The translations under genes and the position numbers were made by a program. A stretch of DNA of 64,000 nucleotides from assembly GCA_004352715.1 (NCBI GenBank), contig SCFE01000100.1:142851-206850 (forward strand). The letters are read 5' to 3'. Source of the DNA: Hofstenia miamia. Taxonomy: Eukaryota > Xenacoelomorpha > Acoela. This document shows positions 35,181 through 46,932 of this stretch, in pieces (positions within the stretch are counted from its first letter, which is position 1; every line of letters begins with the position of its first letter). The notes beneath the pieces are model-generated. The model saw only the letters and a program-made list of their open reading frames with translations, was not told where the DNA came from and searched no databases.

Positions 35181-35617
35181 CCTTCATTCTTTTTCATATG
35201 TAATAAATTTTCTATTTCTATAAGCCAACTGTAGAGCCAAAAGTACGGAAGCCATGTTGATCAGGATCCACATGTCTTCCGTACTTACGGCATTTAAAAA
35301 AAGTTTGTCTCTACGTGATTGCGCAGAAACACAAACTAAGTTGCCCTATTGTAAACTAAACATTGATTTTTCTAGTGTAAGTGTATTTAAACTTCGTGTT
35401 GTGTCGGATGAAGGTAAATCACCAGATTAGGGATGTGCAGTAGCCTAACTTATCACCGCTACTCACCCTTGGTTAATTTTACTTTACCCGATCCCGTGAA
35501 ATATGTACACATAGTAGGCAGTACTGCTCAAAGCTCCTGAATGTATTTTTTTAATTAATCATTAAAATTAAAAAACGAACAAAATGTGTGATGTATTTCT
35601 GAAAAATGTACAACAAT
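35181..35617. other. Intergenic, nothing recognised
   Basis: AT-rich; possibly more decayed LINE sequence upstream of the RT fragment, but no motif supports this. Confidence 0.35.
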
Positions 35618-36653
35618 CAGAGATGGAATTGGATTGGATTGGATCTACATTTTGGGAATTTTTTTTAAAAATTGTGTGTATTGTACATTTTATAATTACG
35701 CACATTTTTACATTGAATATTACTTTAAGTGTGTTAATAATTTCAATATAAGAGAAATTTTCGAATTGAATTTCATTGTTCATACAACATGTTCGGTGTT
35801 ATTCTTTTCAACAACTTATCAAATTAATTGCAAAATGGTGATTTTTGGATTTGGACATAATACAATTGATAGGACAGTAAAACCATAAGAAACTCAATTA
35901 TTTAAGCTCTATAAATATAGTATGATTATATTTGATATCAATTTTAGAAATAAGATTACTACAAAGCTTACAAATAAGCAAATATATGAATTTTTGGAAG
36001 TTTGGCAGAGCAATTATCAGTTTCCACTCATAATCAAAGTCACGCCAATCAGAAACGGATTTGCTTCTTGTAGTGGACAATTACAGTTAAGCGAAGCAAT
36101 CTATTTCAAACATAGATGGACATTGGCCGAAAATTGAGGCCCACGCCCAACCCAATTTTTGTTGGGCCTATTTAAATCTAGCCATTTTAGGCCAATTTTA
36201 TGATAGTTGACAGAAATAATTCTTGAATCTTTCTGGTTTGCTGGAACAAAATTGACTGTATTAGATTGTAGTACTAGACTATTGTAATATTTCAAAATTT
36301 AATATTGATTTTTCAACTCATTGCTTTTAAGCAATATAGGATTCACTACATTTAGTTGTTTTTCATTCACTCTTGCGTAAGTCGAACAATTTATCCAATG
36401 CCTAGGTCCAAGCTCGACCCTGTCCTACTCTGTTTATCTTATATGCCCATTTTTGATCTCACGACAGTATTGAAGCACTTCAAATTTATATTCACATTTG
36501 AAAAGAACATAAATTTATTTTAAGTCCATGTTTATTGTTAGAATACTTATGTATATGGGGATCCGTTTCGGATCAAAACTAAAATTCTTTTAAAAATTCA
36601 GATCGGATAATGAGGTTTCGGATCCTAAAATATTGGATCCGATTCCATCTCTG
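35618..36653. mobile_element. Non-autonomous hAT-like element
   Basis: Ends CAGAGATGGAATTGGATTGG (35618-35637) and GGATCCGATTCCATCTCTG (36635-36653) are inverted repeats starting with the hAT-type CAG. The flanks ACAACAAT (35610-35617) and ACAAAAGT (36654-36661) agree at 6 of 8 positions, as a decayed 8-bp duplication would. Several GGATC words occur near the right end. Internal ORFs on both strands are not recognised as transposase. Confidence 0.6.
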
Positions 36654-36790
36654 ACAAAAGTTATAAAATGAATCTAGTGTATATTTCCATAAATTACCAA
36701 AAGCAGGGTACACCATATTTATATAATCAGTTTAACGCATCTGTTAAAAGATGGTTAAAAAGTACATAAATATACTTTAAAATCTCTTAC

Positions 36791-36796
36791 CAGATG
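36791..36796. repeat. Polinton target-site duplication, left
   Basis: CAGATG, identical to 51037-51042. Six base pairs is the duplication size made by Polinton/Maverick integration. Confidence 0.9.
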
Positions 36797-37403
36797 AGTA
36801 GTATACATAAAACAGAGGAGAGGTTTTTTGTTAATATACCTCATTATTGTTTTTCCATGAGTTCGGATGATTACATGCACAGTGTAATTTGGGAAAACCT
36901 ACAAAACCGCATTTCGCATTCGCAATACTTAAAGACATAATACATAGTAAAATCGACCTACATGTATGTATAAAACCGAGATTCGTCTTTCATTGTTAAC
37001 ATGTTTTATCGTATCATGCTGTTCAACCAATAATTAATTTTCATAATAAAAGCGCATGGAATTTTATAGGTAATAGTAAAAATGAATGACTAGTGTACGT
37101 GTTAAAAAACAAAACTAATTTTAAAACTATTTCGTTAATACATGTGGAAAATATTAAATATGGAAATTAAACAAAAAGAGATCGCAATCCATTGTAATAA
37201 AAACGTTTAAAATTTTTAGACATTAGTGAAAAAACGCATTTTGTCTAGTTTACGTGTTAAAACAAGATTCATCAATTTCCAAAATATAAAACCAAATATT
37301 TAAGAGAGCATGGTAAAGCCCGCATTTTAAAAACAAGACAAAACACATCTATATTATACACGCTACACTTATAATAATGGTAAATTACACTATTAAATTT
37401 TGT

Positions 37404-37541
37404 CTATTGTATTAGCTTATCACCGCCAACGTTGATGTGAGTCCATATATTCTCGTCAACCGTCGTCTTCATTTCCCATGCACTGATAATTTTCGTCAAG
37501 TCTTGTTCATCTGATGTGTATCGATAATCACACAATGCCAT
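37404..37541 (-). CDS. Small conserved ORF in Polinton arm, left copy (45 aa)
   Basis: ATG at 37541-37539 to TAG at 37406-37404. The predicted 45-residue peptide (starts MALCDYRYTSDEQDL, ends GGDKLIQ) is identical to that of the right-arm copy; the 138 nt differ at one synonymous position. Acidic and soluble-looking, without a signal peptide. It points toward the nearby terminus. No family recognised. It may be a real small gene, a first exon, or chance. Confidence 0.4.
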   Translation of the reverse strand: MALCDYRYTSDEQDLTKIISAWEMKTTVDENIWTHINVGGDKLIQ

Positions 37542-38029
37542 CAATAAATTACATCTAAACATCGGTATAAATGTTATGCATCCGCAAAATTAAAATGGGG
37601 AATAATTACACCATGCAAATAATAATCAAGTTTTTTTTTATAGACACTCTCTTTTGACATTTTAAATTAACACATAATTACTATCAAATAAATTAATTTG
37701 ATATATTCACTAGCAAAAAAATACGTCCCGTGAAATATGCATGTGTTCCCTCCTCTTTAACATTGGTTGTTTTCTTCCCAATTCTGGTTTTCACATGCCA
37801 CGTACTTTTATCTAACTTGCATACAACGGATAATCAGAGAATTCAAAAAAATACTTTTGTCAGGGGTAAATTCGTCCAACATTCTTTCTTCTTAATGTGT
37901 TATTTGATCATGGGAATTCGTCAATGTGATAGTATTTTCCATTGTTAGTTAATCATCACAGTGTTGGCTAAAAAACAATGTTAATTTAAAATGGAGTTAA
38001 TAATTTGCTTTTACCTTCGAGAAATGTAT

Positions 38030-38240
38030 AGCTTGGTGGTGATGTCATCAATCAGGTGGTTGCACTAAAGTCTAAAATGTACTCTGTACAGTATTGTTCC
38101 AATAGTAAATGCAATGAGAAGACGAAAGCTAAGGTAGGGTTGTGACCAGCTATCAAAAATATGGTGAACCCAGATGTCTCCAAATCAATTTTGGACAATG
38201 AGGAAATTGTTCGTCATCCAAGCAAAATATATATATAATT
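38030..38240 (+). pseudogene. polB C-terminal fragment in left arm
   Basis: Encodes LGGDVINQVVALKSKMYSVQ and a broken remainder. Compared with the right-arm copy (49055-49463) it has lost about 105 bp, with the short word AGC at both deletion edges. In-frame stops follow at about 38143. Confidence 0.7.
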
Positions 38241-39416
38241 ATTTTCTTCTAACGTATTTATTGTATGAGATTTGTTAGCGTCAAAGAGGCATTCTTTCAT
38301 CAACTGATGATGGAAAGCTTCTTCTTTCAAGTTGGGCATCATGACAGACAGCTAAATATTTTCATTAATTTTATTATATGTCTAAAATGATTATAATTTT
38401 TTTGTGAAGGAATTTTCACATGGAGGCATTCTTTTTTTCATTCTAATGTGGAGACATTCTTCAATCGATAAACTGCAGAAAATCATAGTAGCAAACACAG
38501 CTAAATATGGTTGTTAATTTATTACATGTTTAAAACGTACATACACTTTTTGCGAAAGAATTTTCACATGGAGGTATTCTCTTTTCATTCTAATGTGAAG
38601 ACATTCTTCAATTGATAAACCGCAGAAAATCATGAAATGACAGAAGGCAGAGCTAAAATATAGTCGTTAATTTTCTTATACATTTTTAAACATACACAGG
38701 TTTTGTTGTTGTTGGAGTCTTTTTCACACAGAGGTGGTCTTTTTTTATTTTTTTGATAAAGCAGCACATCATGAAATGAGCAAAATCGAGCTAAATATTT
38801 TTGGTTATTTTTTCTTATACATTTTAAAAAATTATGTATACATATATAAATAAACAGGGAAATATATTTTACCTTTTACAAAATAAATGATGTGTGTGTG
38901 TGTGTGTGTGGGAGGCAATAGAGTGAATAGGTTTTTTCAGTTGGCGGAGAATCATTCAGCAGAGTGAGGAAACTAAACTATATATTAAATAACCATTTGA
39001 TTTAAAATATATTATACCATTTACAAAATAAATTAAATGTATGGGTGGTACCCACGTAGCCAAATACTGGTGGACCACCAGTGGCAGATACGGTGGGNAG
39101 CTAAATATTTTTGGTTATTTTTTCTTATACATTTTAAAAAATTATGTATACATATATAAATAAACAGGGAAATATATTTTACCTTTTATAAAATAAATGA
39201 TGTGTGTGTGGGAGGCAATAGAGTGAATATGTTTTTTCAGTTGATGGAGAATCATTCAGCGGAGTGAGGAAACTAAACTATATATTAAATAACCATTCAA
39301 TTAATATTATACCAATTTCAAGATAAATTATATGTGGGAGGCATTGGAGTGAAATAGATTTTCCTCTTCTTGGCAAACAGCACCAAATTATTCAAATGGA
39401 GAATTGACTAAGCAAA

Positions 39417-39780
39417 AACATTAATTTATAACACTACTGATAAAAGCATATGCGGAGAAATTTAACAAGTTCATATGGACATGGAGAATGAGGGGAAATA
39501 TTGTACATCAAACACTAAATTATATGAGGAATTGTCTAAACAATACATTAATTTATAATATGGTTGACAAAGGCATATGCGGAGAAACTTAACAAATTTG
39601 TATATGAACATGGAGAATTGGGAAACTTTGTACGTGAGGACTCAATTGTTCAAATGAGGGAGTTCTAAATAAAGAATTAATTTTAAAATCAACATTGACA
39701 AAAAACATTACGTGGAGAAATTAAACAAATTCGCATTGAACATGGTGGAGGGAGTAATTATGTAAAAACAGCAGAGGTAG
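39417..39780. repeat. Degenerate tandem repeat, three units of about 125 bp
   Basis: Units share CATTAATTTATAA, then GACAAAGGCATATGCGGAGA, then AACATGGAGAATTGG-like words. A reverse-complement counterpart lies at about 47130-47340 in the right arm. Confidence 0.55.
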
Positions 39781-39944
39781 AACATTGGAAATATCTAAAC
39801 GTGAAATTTAATATTTAATTTTTTAAAAATAAACTACCATATACAAGAACTTGAAGCGGATACAATGTGGGAGGGAGAATGAACTATGAATTACTATGTG
39901 TTGGAATCTAAAACACAAATTAATAACACATACAATATAAATTT

Positions 39945-40554
39945 TCATATACCTAGACAAATATGCTTAATCCCAATATCAATTAGTGCAGAGGTAGTAG
40001 CAATGATGGACTGTGAATTATTAATCTGTTTGATATCTAAAACAAGAGTTTAACAAAATAAACATTTAAATTGTTATTACCTTTATGTCCATATGGCAGT
40101 GTTTCTATACTGTTAACAAGATAGCATTTATTATCATAGCATGATAATGCTATACGATTTGATGTCTCTACACTAATTGAATGCATGTGCGAATGTATTC
40201 CAGTCATCAGTCTTCGAATGATGCCTTCTTGTAATACAATAGACTTGAAAAGGTCAAAATTCATCATCTGCTTCACTGACCGGGTTACACCTTTTGCACT
40301 GGCCTTCTCCAATATCTCATGACTTTTGCTTGAATATTCAACAGAATATAGTTTCGGTTTAAGTGCAACTATGCGGTTTAATACACCCCAGCCCATTTTG
40401 TCCTTGACTTTAAGGTACACTTTTTTATTCACATCAGAGTATAGGGGTGAGAATATTGGATAATTTGAAAAGTTAAAGTGATGTGAGATTGATTCTAACT
40501 CTGTGTACAAATTTTCAATCTTAATTTTATAGAGTAACAAGTCCATGTCAGAAT
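39945..40554 (-). pseudogene. polB C-terminal part (copy A'), truncated at motif C
   Basis: From 40554 leftward it encodes the end of polymerase motif C (SDMDLLLYKI; the usual form is SDTDSL), then NKKVYLKVKDKMGWGVLNRI, KLYSVEYSS, KGVTRSVKQMMNFDLF and a C-terminal region, with the family stop at 39945-39947. A 10-bp insertion near 40045 shifts the frame and causes an early stop at 40037. The motif-C Thr is Met. On its 5' side the gene is cut by a Polinton-like terminus at 40555, so it is not functional. Confidence 0.8.
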
Positions 40555-40826
40555 AGTAGTAATACAGGGGCAGGGGAGAGAGCACAAAATGACCTTGAGC
40601 TCTGTGATATTGATGAGTGTTTTTAGTGACTCATCAGTTGATTGACATTTCCCTAATTGGTTTTCAGTGTCATCACATACTTGACTAATGAATTTCTGAC
40701 AGGTTGTGATAACTCGCAAAGTGCTTTTTGACAGGTCTTAATGGATTTCAATTAGTGATTCATGATACTTTTTAATTGATTTTATGGTGATTTATGTTAT
40801 GGCCAATTTTACACTGTTTTGGTATG
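40555..40826 (+). mobile_element. Internal Polinton-like terminus inside polB
   Basis: AGTAGTAATACAGGGG, GGGAGAGAGCACAAAATGAC, TTAGTGACTCA, TTGATTGACATTT, CTAATTGGTTTTCAGTG and ACTTGACTAATG follow the same order as the right terminus of the main element (51036 backward) and the 24532 fragment. It begins exactly where polB copy A' stops. It reads right into the 1000-N gap. Either a nested insertion or a chimeric join of two element copies. Confidence 0.65.
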
Positions 40827-41826
40827 NNNNNNNNNNNNNNNNNNNNNNNNNNNNNNNNNNNNNNNNNNNNNNNNNNNNNNNNNNNNNNNNNNNNNNNNNN
40901 NNNNNNNNNNNNNNNNNNNNNNNNNNNNNNNNNNNNNNNNNNNNNNNNNNNNNNNNNNNNNNNNNNNNNNNNNNNNNNNNNNNNNNNNNNNNNNNNNNNN
41001 NNNNNNNNNNNNNNNNNNNNNNNNNNNNNNNNNNNNNNNNNNNNNNNNNNNNNNNNNNNNNNNNNNNNNNNNNNNNNNNNNNNNNNNNNNNNNNNNNNNN
41101 NNNNNNNNNNNNNNNNNNNNNNNNNNNNNNNNNNNNNNNNNNNNNNNNNNNNNNNNNNNNNNNNNNNNNNNNNNNNNNNNNNNNNNNNNNNNNNNNNNNN
41201 NNNNNNNNNNNNNNNNNNNNNNNNNNNNNNNNNNNNNNNNNNNNNNNNNNNNNNNNNNNNNNNNNNNNNNNNNNNNNNNNNNNNNNNNNNNNNNNNNNNN
41301 NNNNNNNNNNNNNNNNNNNNNNNNNNNNNNNNNNNNNNNNNNNNNNNNNNNNNNNNNNNNNNNNNNNNNNNNNNNNNNNNNNNNNNNNNNNNNNNNNNNN
41401 NNNNNNNNNNNNNNNNNNNNNNNNNNNNNNNNNNNNNNNNNNNNNNNNNNNNNNNNNNNNNNNNNNNNNNNNNNNNNNNNNNNNNNNNNNNNNNNNNNNN
41501 NNNNNNNNNNNNNNNNNNNNNNNNNNNNNNNNNNNNNNNNNNNNNNNNNNNNNNNNNNNNNNNNNNNNNNNNNNNNNNNNNNNNNNNNNNNNNNNNNNNN
41601 NNNNNNNNNNNNNNNNNNNNNNNNNNNNNNNNNNNNNNNNNNNNNNNNNNNNNNNNNNNNNNNNNNNNNNNNNNNNNNNNNNNNNNNNNNNNNNNNNNNN
41701 NNNNNNNNNNNNNNNNNNNNNNNNNNNNNNNNNNNNNNNNNNNNNNNNNNNNNNNNNNNNNNNNNNNNNNNNNNNNNNNNNNNNNNNNNNNNNNNNNNNN
41801 NNNNNNNNNNNNNNNNNNNNNNNNNN
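40827..41826. other. Assembly gap of 1000 N
   Basis: Unknown sequence inside the Polinton; the round size suggests a scaffold gap of estimated or default length. Confidence 0.95.
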
Positions 41827-41963
41827 ACTTCAGGCAGTAGCCCATAGAAGAACTGAAGAGGAAACGCCATATGACTCCGTCACCTAAACAGTGATAGTCA
41901 ATGCTCAGTTAGTTAATTAACATAACTAGTTAATAAGAGAGAAAAGTTTGACAGTTCCACAAC

Positions 41964-43458
41964 TTAGTAACTCCTTGCCCACAATTTACCGAGTACTAAT
42001 AATACATGGCGCAAATAGGCCAGGTGGAGGATGTTACAATTCTCTGATTTAATCCTATACATGAGATAGTCTGTGTCAGAATACAATAGTGTAATTCGAT
42101 TCTTAAATGATGGTTTCATGATCTCATAGTGAAATTTAAACATGATTAACTTGGACAAGTCAAGTATTGCCATTCCAATATAATTTACTTTGTTCCATAA
42201 AATATCTTTTTGGCTCATCATAACTTGTACCAAATCCTTGCTAATGATGTTGTACGATTTAAACTCCAGTTTCTTTATTAATTTCTCCGCAGATTCCAAA
42301 TCATGTGCAAACTTTATATTTATTCTCTTTTTCAAATTCTCCATAAATTTACCAAATACTGCATTCAACATTAACTTGTAAAAAGCCTTTTCAAAATCGT
42401 TTTGCGCAGCTTTTCTTTTCTCAGTGTTAAGGTCAATATATGGTTTCAAAAATGGTGCCTGTTTAAATTCAAGGGCTCTGTGTAATTTTGTAATTATTAA
42501 TCCACATTCAATATAAAATTTTAATACCTTGTAGTGAACAATGTAATTCTCCTTCTTATAAAATGGTTTTTTATCTTGAGTTAATATGGTGATAAATGCT
42601 TATCTTCTATTGTCATCTTGTGGAGAGCTAGAGGAAAGTCAAAATGATTGTCATGTAAATGCTGCCGGTATTCCAGATCAACTTCCACCAAATATCCCGT
42701 CTTCGAATCTTGTTGCGTGGACAATATTTTTTCGTGGTTTGCTGAAGACCATGATAGACCACCTATAGGAAGGTTTAAGCACATGGTTCCGGCATATAGG
42801 CTATTGGCGTCGCCATAGAACCCATAGGTGGTCTCCTTCTCAGGATCATAGCCTTCTACCATTGGATTGTTGGCTTTAAAATAATGATCAGAAAACATGC
42901 TGCACATGCCTCCGCAAATCTATCAATTATAAATTTTAATTCTTCTTCATCATGTATAGGATCAAGAGAGAATATTCATATACTTTAACATTGCGTGCCA
43001 GCTAAAGTTTGATAGCGTAAAAAAGTGGGCGGGGTCTAGATTATATGTCTCCATGCTCTGCATTCTAAATTTGCATATCACATCAAGGAGTAATAACGTA
43101 TCTGAAATTAAATAGGTGTTGTGGTAATTTTTAAAATTTGTACACTCACATAGCACCCATGTGTTTTGATGCTCAAAATCAAGCTCCTCCTGGGTTATGG
43201 GAATTTCTCCAGTTAACCCATCTCTCCAAACTTCTAAATCTGGGAGGCCCAACTTGTTAAATTTTTCAAAGCTATCAAACCAGGTGTACAGAAAAAATCA
43301 TTTTCTTTGGGAGTATGCCTGAGCCTTTTGTTCAGCTAAACCTTCATTTAAAAATTTGTATTTCTCCACTCCAATGTTTTTCGTGAGGGTTGATAGACTT
43401 GCAGCTATGAATCAATAGCTATCTAAAAACCGGAGTTCCTTGTTTATTGGCTTGTAAA
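41964..43458 (-). pseudogene. polB: Protein-primed DNA polymerase B, copy A, broken
   Basis: Type B polymerase of the Polinton/viral protein-primed class, which replicates linear elements. Read from 43458 leftward: exonuclease-side residues with stops (SLSTLTKNI, FDSFEKFNK), the LISDTLLL block (43252-42962), then motif A region GFYGDANSLYAGTMC (42907-42581), motif B-type KAFYKLMLNAVFGKF and motif C YSDTDYLMYRI (42449-41964). After RIKSEN the sequence leaves the family at about 42033. Frames change at about 42910, 42960 and 42580. Some 40 residues between motifs A and B are missing relative to copy B. It starts at the gap 43459-44458. It cannot encode a working enzyme. Confidence 0.82.
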
Positions 43459-44458
43459 NNNNNNNNNNNNNNNNNNNNNNNNNNNNNNNNNNNNNNNNNN
43501 NNNNNNNNNNNNNNNNNNNNNNNNNNNNNNNNNNNNNNNNNNNNNNNNNNNNNNNNNNNNNNNNNNNNNNNNNNNNNNNNNNNNNNNNNNNNNNNNNNNN
43601 NNNNNNNNNNNNNNNNNNNNNNNNNNNNNNNNNNNNNNNNNNNNNNNNNNNNNNNNNNNNNNNNNNNNNNNNNNNNNNNNNNNNNNNNNNNNNNNNNNNN
43701 NNNNNNNNNNNNNNNNNNNNNNNNNNNNNNNNNNNNNNNNNNNNNNNNNNNNNNNNNNNNNNNNNNNNNNNNNNNNNNNNNNNNNNNNNNNNNNNNNNNN
43801 NNNNNNNNNNNNNNNNNNNNNNNNNNNNNNNNNNNNNNNNNNNNNNNNNNNNNNNNNNNNNNNNNNNNNNNNNNNNNNNNNNNNNNNNNNNNNNNNNNNN
43901 NNNNNNNNNNNNNNNNNNNNNNNNNNNNNNNNNNNNNNNNNNNNNNNNNNNNNNNNNNNNNNNNNNNNNNNNNNNNNNNNNNNNNNNNNNNNNNNNNNNN
44001 NNNNNNNNNNNNNNNNNNNNNNNNNNNNNNNNNNNNNNNNNNNNNNNNNNNNNNNNNNNNNNNNNNNNNNNNNNNNNNNNNNNNNNNNNNNNNNNNNNNN
44101 NNNNNNNNNNNNNNNNNNNNNNNNNNNNNNNNNNNNNNNNNNNNNNNNNNNNNNNNNNNNNNNNNNNNNNNNNNNNNNNNNNNNNNNNNNNNNNNNNNNN
44201 NNNNNNNNNNNNNNNNNNNNNNNNNNNNNNNNNNNNNNNNNNNNNNNNNNNNNNNNNNNNNNNNNNNNNNNNNNNNNNNNNNNNNNNNNNNNNNNNNNNN
44301 NNNNNNNNNNNNNNNNNNNNNNNNNNNNNNNNNNNNNNNNNNNNNNNNNNNNNNNNNNNNNNNNNNNNNNNNNNNNNNNNNNNNNNNNNNNNNNNNNNNN
44401 NNNNNNNNNNNNNNNNNNNNNNNNNNNNNNNNNNNNNNNNNNNNNNNNNNNNNNNNNN
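43459..44458. other. Assembly gap of 1000 N
   Basis: Separates polB copy A from the minisatellite and copy B. ORFs drawn through it are artefacts. Confidence 0.95.
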
Positions 44459-44640
44459 AAAACCCATGTAAAAGTATATAAATGTGTAAAAAGTGATAAA
44501 CCATATAAAGAGAAAAAAAGTGTATAAAGTAGAAAACCCACGTAAAAGTATATAAATGTGTAAAAAGTGATAAACCATATAAAGAGAAAAAAGAGAATAA
44601 AGTAGAAAACCCACGTAAAAGTATATAAATGTGGGAAGGT
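44459..44640. repeat. Minisatellite, unit about 70 bp
   Basis: About two and a half units built of CCACGTAAAAGTATATAAAT, GTGTAAAAAGTGATAAACC and ATATAAAGAGAAAAAA. It grades into looser GTGGGAAAGTAAAACTAAAA repeats up to 44773, then a single N. Confidence 0.8.
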
Positions 44641-44940
44641 AAAACTAAAAAGTAAGGAAGTAAATGTGGGAAAGTAATACATGTAAAGCAAGTAAATGTG
44701 GGAAAGTAAAACTAAAAAAGTAAAAAAATGCAAACTAAATTAGGTCACATAAATAACACAAAAACTAGTAAAANAAAACATTGGAAATATCTAAATGTAA
44801 AATTTAATATTTAATTTTTTAAAAATAAATTACCATATACAAGGACTTGAAGCAGGTACAACATGAGAGGGAGAATGAACTATGAATTACTACGTGCCGG
44901 AATCTAAAACACAAATTAATAACACATACAATATAAATTT

Positions 44941-46472
44941 TCATATACCTAGACGAATACGTTTAATCCCAACATCAATTAGTGCAGAGGTAGTAGCAAT
45001 GATGGACTGCAAATTATTAATCTGTTCAATATCTAAAACAAAATAAACATGTAAATGGTTATTACCTTTATGTCCATATGGCAGTGTTTCTATACTGTTA
45101 ACAAGATAGCGTTTATTGTCATAGCATGATAATGCTATATGATTTGACGTCTCTACACTAATTGAATGCATGTGTGAACATATTCCAGTCATCAGTCTTC
45201 AAATGATGCCTTCTTGCAATACAATAGACTTGAAAAGGTCAAAATTCATCGTCTGCTTCACAGAGTGAGTCACACCTTTCACGCTAGCCATTTCCAACAC
45301 CTTGTGACTGTCATTTGTATATTCAATAGAGTACAATTTCAGTTTTAGTGTCACAAGTTGTGATAAAACCCCTCTGCTCAACTCATCCTTTATCTTCAAA
45401 TATACTTTTTTATTTATATCACTATATAATGGTGAATTCTTTGGATAGTTGGAGAAGTCAAAATAATGTGAGATGGAGGCTAATTCAGTGTACACATTCT
45501 CTGATTTAATCCTATACATGAGAGAGTCTGTGTCAGAATACAATAACGTAATTCTATTCTTAAATGCAGGTTTCATGATCTCATAGTGAAATTTTAACAT
45601 TATTAACTTGGACAAGTCAAGTATTGTCATTCCAATATAATTTACTTTGTCCCATAAAATATCTTTCTGGCTCATCATAACTTGCACCAAATCCTTGCTA
45701 ATGATATTGTACTATTTAAACTTTGGTTTCTTTATTAATTTCTCTGCCGATTCCAAATCATGTGCAAACTTTATATTTATTCTCTTTTTCAAATTCTCCA
45801 TAAATTTACCAAATACTGCATTCAGCATTAACTTGTAAAAAGCCTTTTCAAAATCGTTTTGCACAGCCTTTCTTTTCTCTGTGTTGAGGTTGATATATGG
45901 TTTCAAAAATGGTGCCTGTTTAAATTCGAGGGCTCTGTGAAATTTTGTAATTATTAATCCGTGTTCAATATAAAACTTTAATACCTCGTAGTGAACAATG
46001 TAATTCTCCTTCTTATAAAACGTTTGCACTAGTTTGGGTATTGGTGCTGACTTTATTTTTAAACAGTTTTTTATCTCAAGTTGATATGGTGATAAATGCT
46101 TATCTTCTATTGTCATCTTGTGAGGAGCTAGAGGAAAGTCAAAATGATCGTCATGTAAATGCTGCGGGTATTCCAGATCAACTTCCACCAAATATCCCAT
46201 CTTTGAATCTTGTGGCGTGGACAATATTTTTTCAAGATTTGCTGAAGACCATGATAGACCGCCTATAGGAAGGTTTAAACACATGGTTCCAGCATATAGG
46301 CTATTGGCGTCGCCATAGAACCCATAGGTGGTCTCCTTCTCAGGATCGTAGCCCTCTACCATTGGATTGTTGGCTTTAAAATAATGATCAGAAAACGTGC
46401 TGCACATGCCTTTGCAAATCTGTCAATTATAAATTTTAATTCTTCTTCATCATGTATAGGATCAAGAGAGAT
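44941..46472 (-). pseudogene. polB: Protein-primed DNA polymerase B, copy B, two nonsense codons
   Basis: Best preserved copy. From 46472 leftward: MCSTFSDHYFKANN lead-in, motif A GFYGDANSLYAGTMCLN, a linker ending KSAPIPKLVQTFYKKEN, motif B-type KAFYKLMLNAVFGKFMEN, motif C LLYSDTDSLMYRI, KKVYLKIKDELSRGV, LKLYSIEYT and a C-terminal domain ending in TGA at 44941-44943. In-frame stops at about 45711 (a TCG codon in copy A is TAG here) and at about 45198 (CGA in copy A' is TGA here). Motifs A and C keep their catalytic aspartates. The N-terminal exonuclease and any terminal-protein region would lie in the gap 46473-46932 or are missing. Direct repeat of copy A and A'. Confidence 0.85.
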
Positions 46473-46932
46473 NNNNNNNNNNNNNNNNNNNNNNNNNNNN
46501 NNNNNNNNNNNNNNNNNNNNNNNNNNNNNNNNNNNNNNNNNNNNNNNNNNNNNNNNNNNNNNNNNNNNNNNNNNNNNNNNNNNNNNNNNNNNNNNNNNNN
46601 NNNNNNNNNNNNNNNNNNNNNNNNNNNNNNNNNNNNNNNNNNNNNNNNNNNNNNNNNNNNNNNNNNNNNNNNNNNNNNNNNNNNNNNNNNNNNNNNNNNN
46701 NNNNNNNNNNNNNNNNNNNNNNNNNNNNNNNNNNNNNNNNNNNNNNNNNNNNNNNNNNNNNNNNNNNNNNNNNNNNNNNNNNNNNNNNNNNNNNNNNNNN
46801 NNNNNNNNNNNNNNNNNNNNNNNNNNNNNNNNNNNNNNNNNNNNNNNNNNNNNNNNNNNNNNNNNNNNNNNNNNNNNNNNNNNNNNNNNNNNNNNNNNNN
46901 NNNNNNNNNNNNNNNNNNNNNNNNNNNNNNNN
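46473..46932. other. Assembly gap of 460 N
   Basis: Lies at the inner boundary of the right arm. The sequence after it starts with a polB C-terminus on the plus strand, opposite to the copy before it. Confidence 0.95.

Larger units (their letters stand above)
36797..39975. repeat. Left inverted arm of the Polinton
   Basis: Reverse complement of the right arm with a few per cent mismatches in the stretches I compared. Relative to the right arm it lacks about 259 bp just inside the terminus, one of two 93-bp units, and about 105 bp of a polB fragment at 38032. It holds the small minus ORF (37404-37541), a (TG)n run near 38890 and, at 39046-39097, one end of the MITE seen whole in the right arm. 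A single N at 39098 is followed by a repeat of 38790-39003 at 39099-39303, probably a contig join. Confidence 0.85.

Noticed and set aside
37730-37948. 72-codon ORF with a hydrophobic N-terminus in the left Polinton arm
   Set aside because: It needs a GTG start, and a 7-A versus 6-A difference shifts the frame in the right arm, so it is not conserved as coding.
40772-41887. Long ORFs of 340-370 codons across the 1000-N gap
   Set aside because: Almost entirely unknown residues; artefacts. The same applies to ORFs over 24817-25816, 43459-44458, 46473-46932 and 56489-57488.
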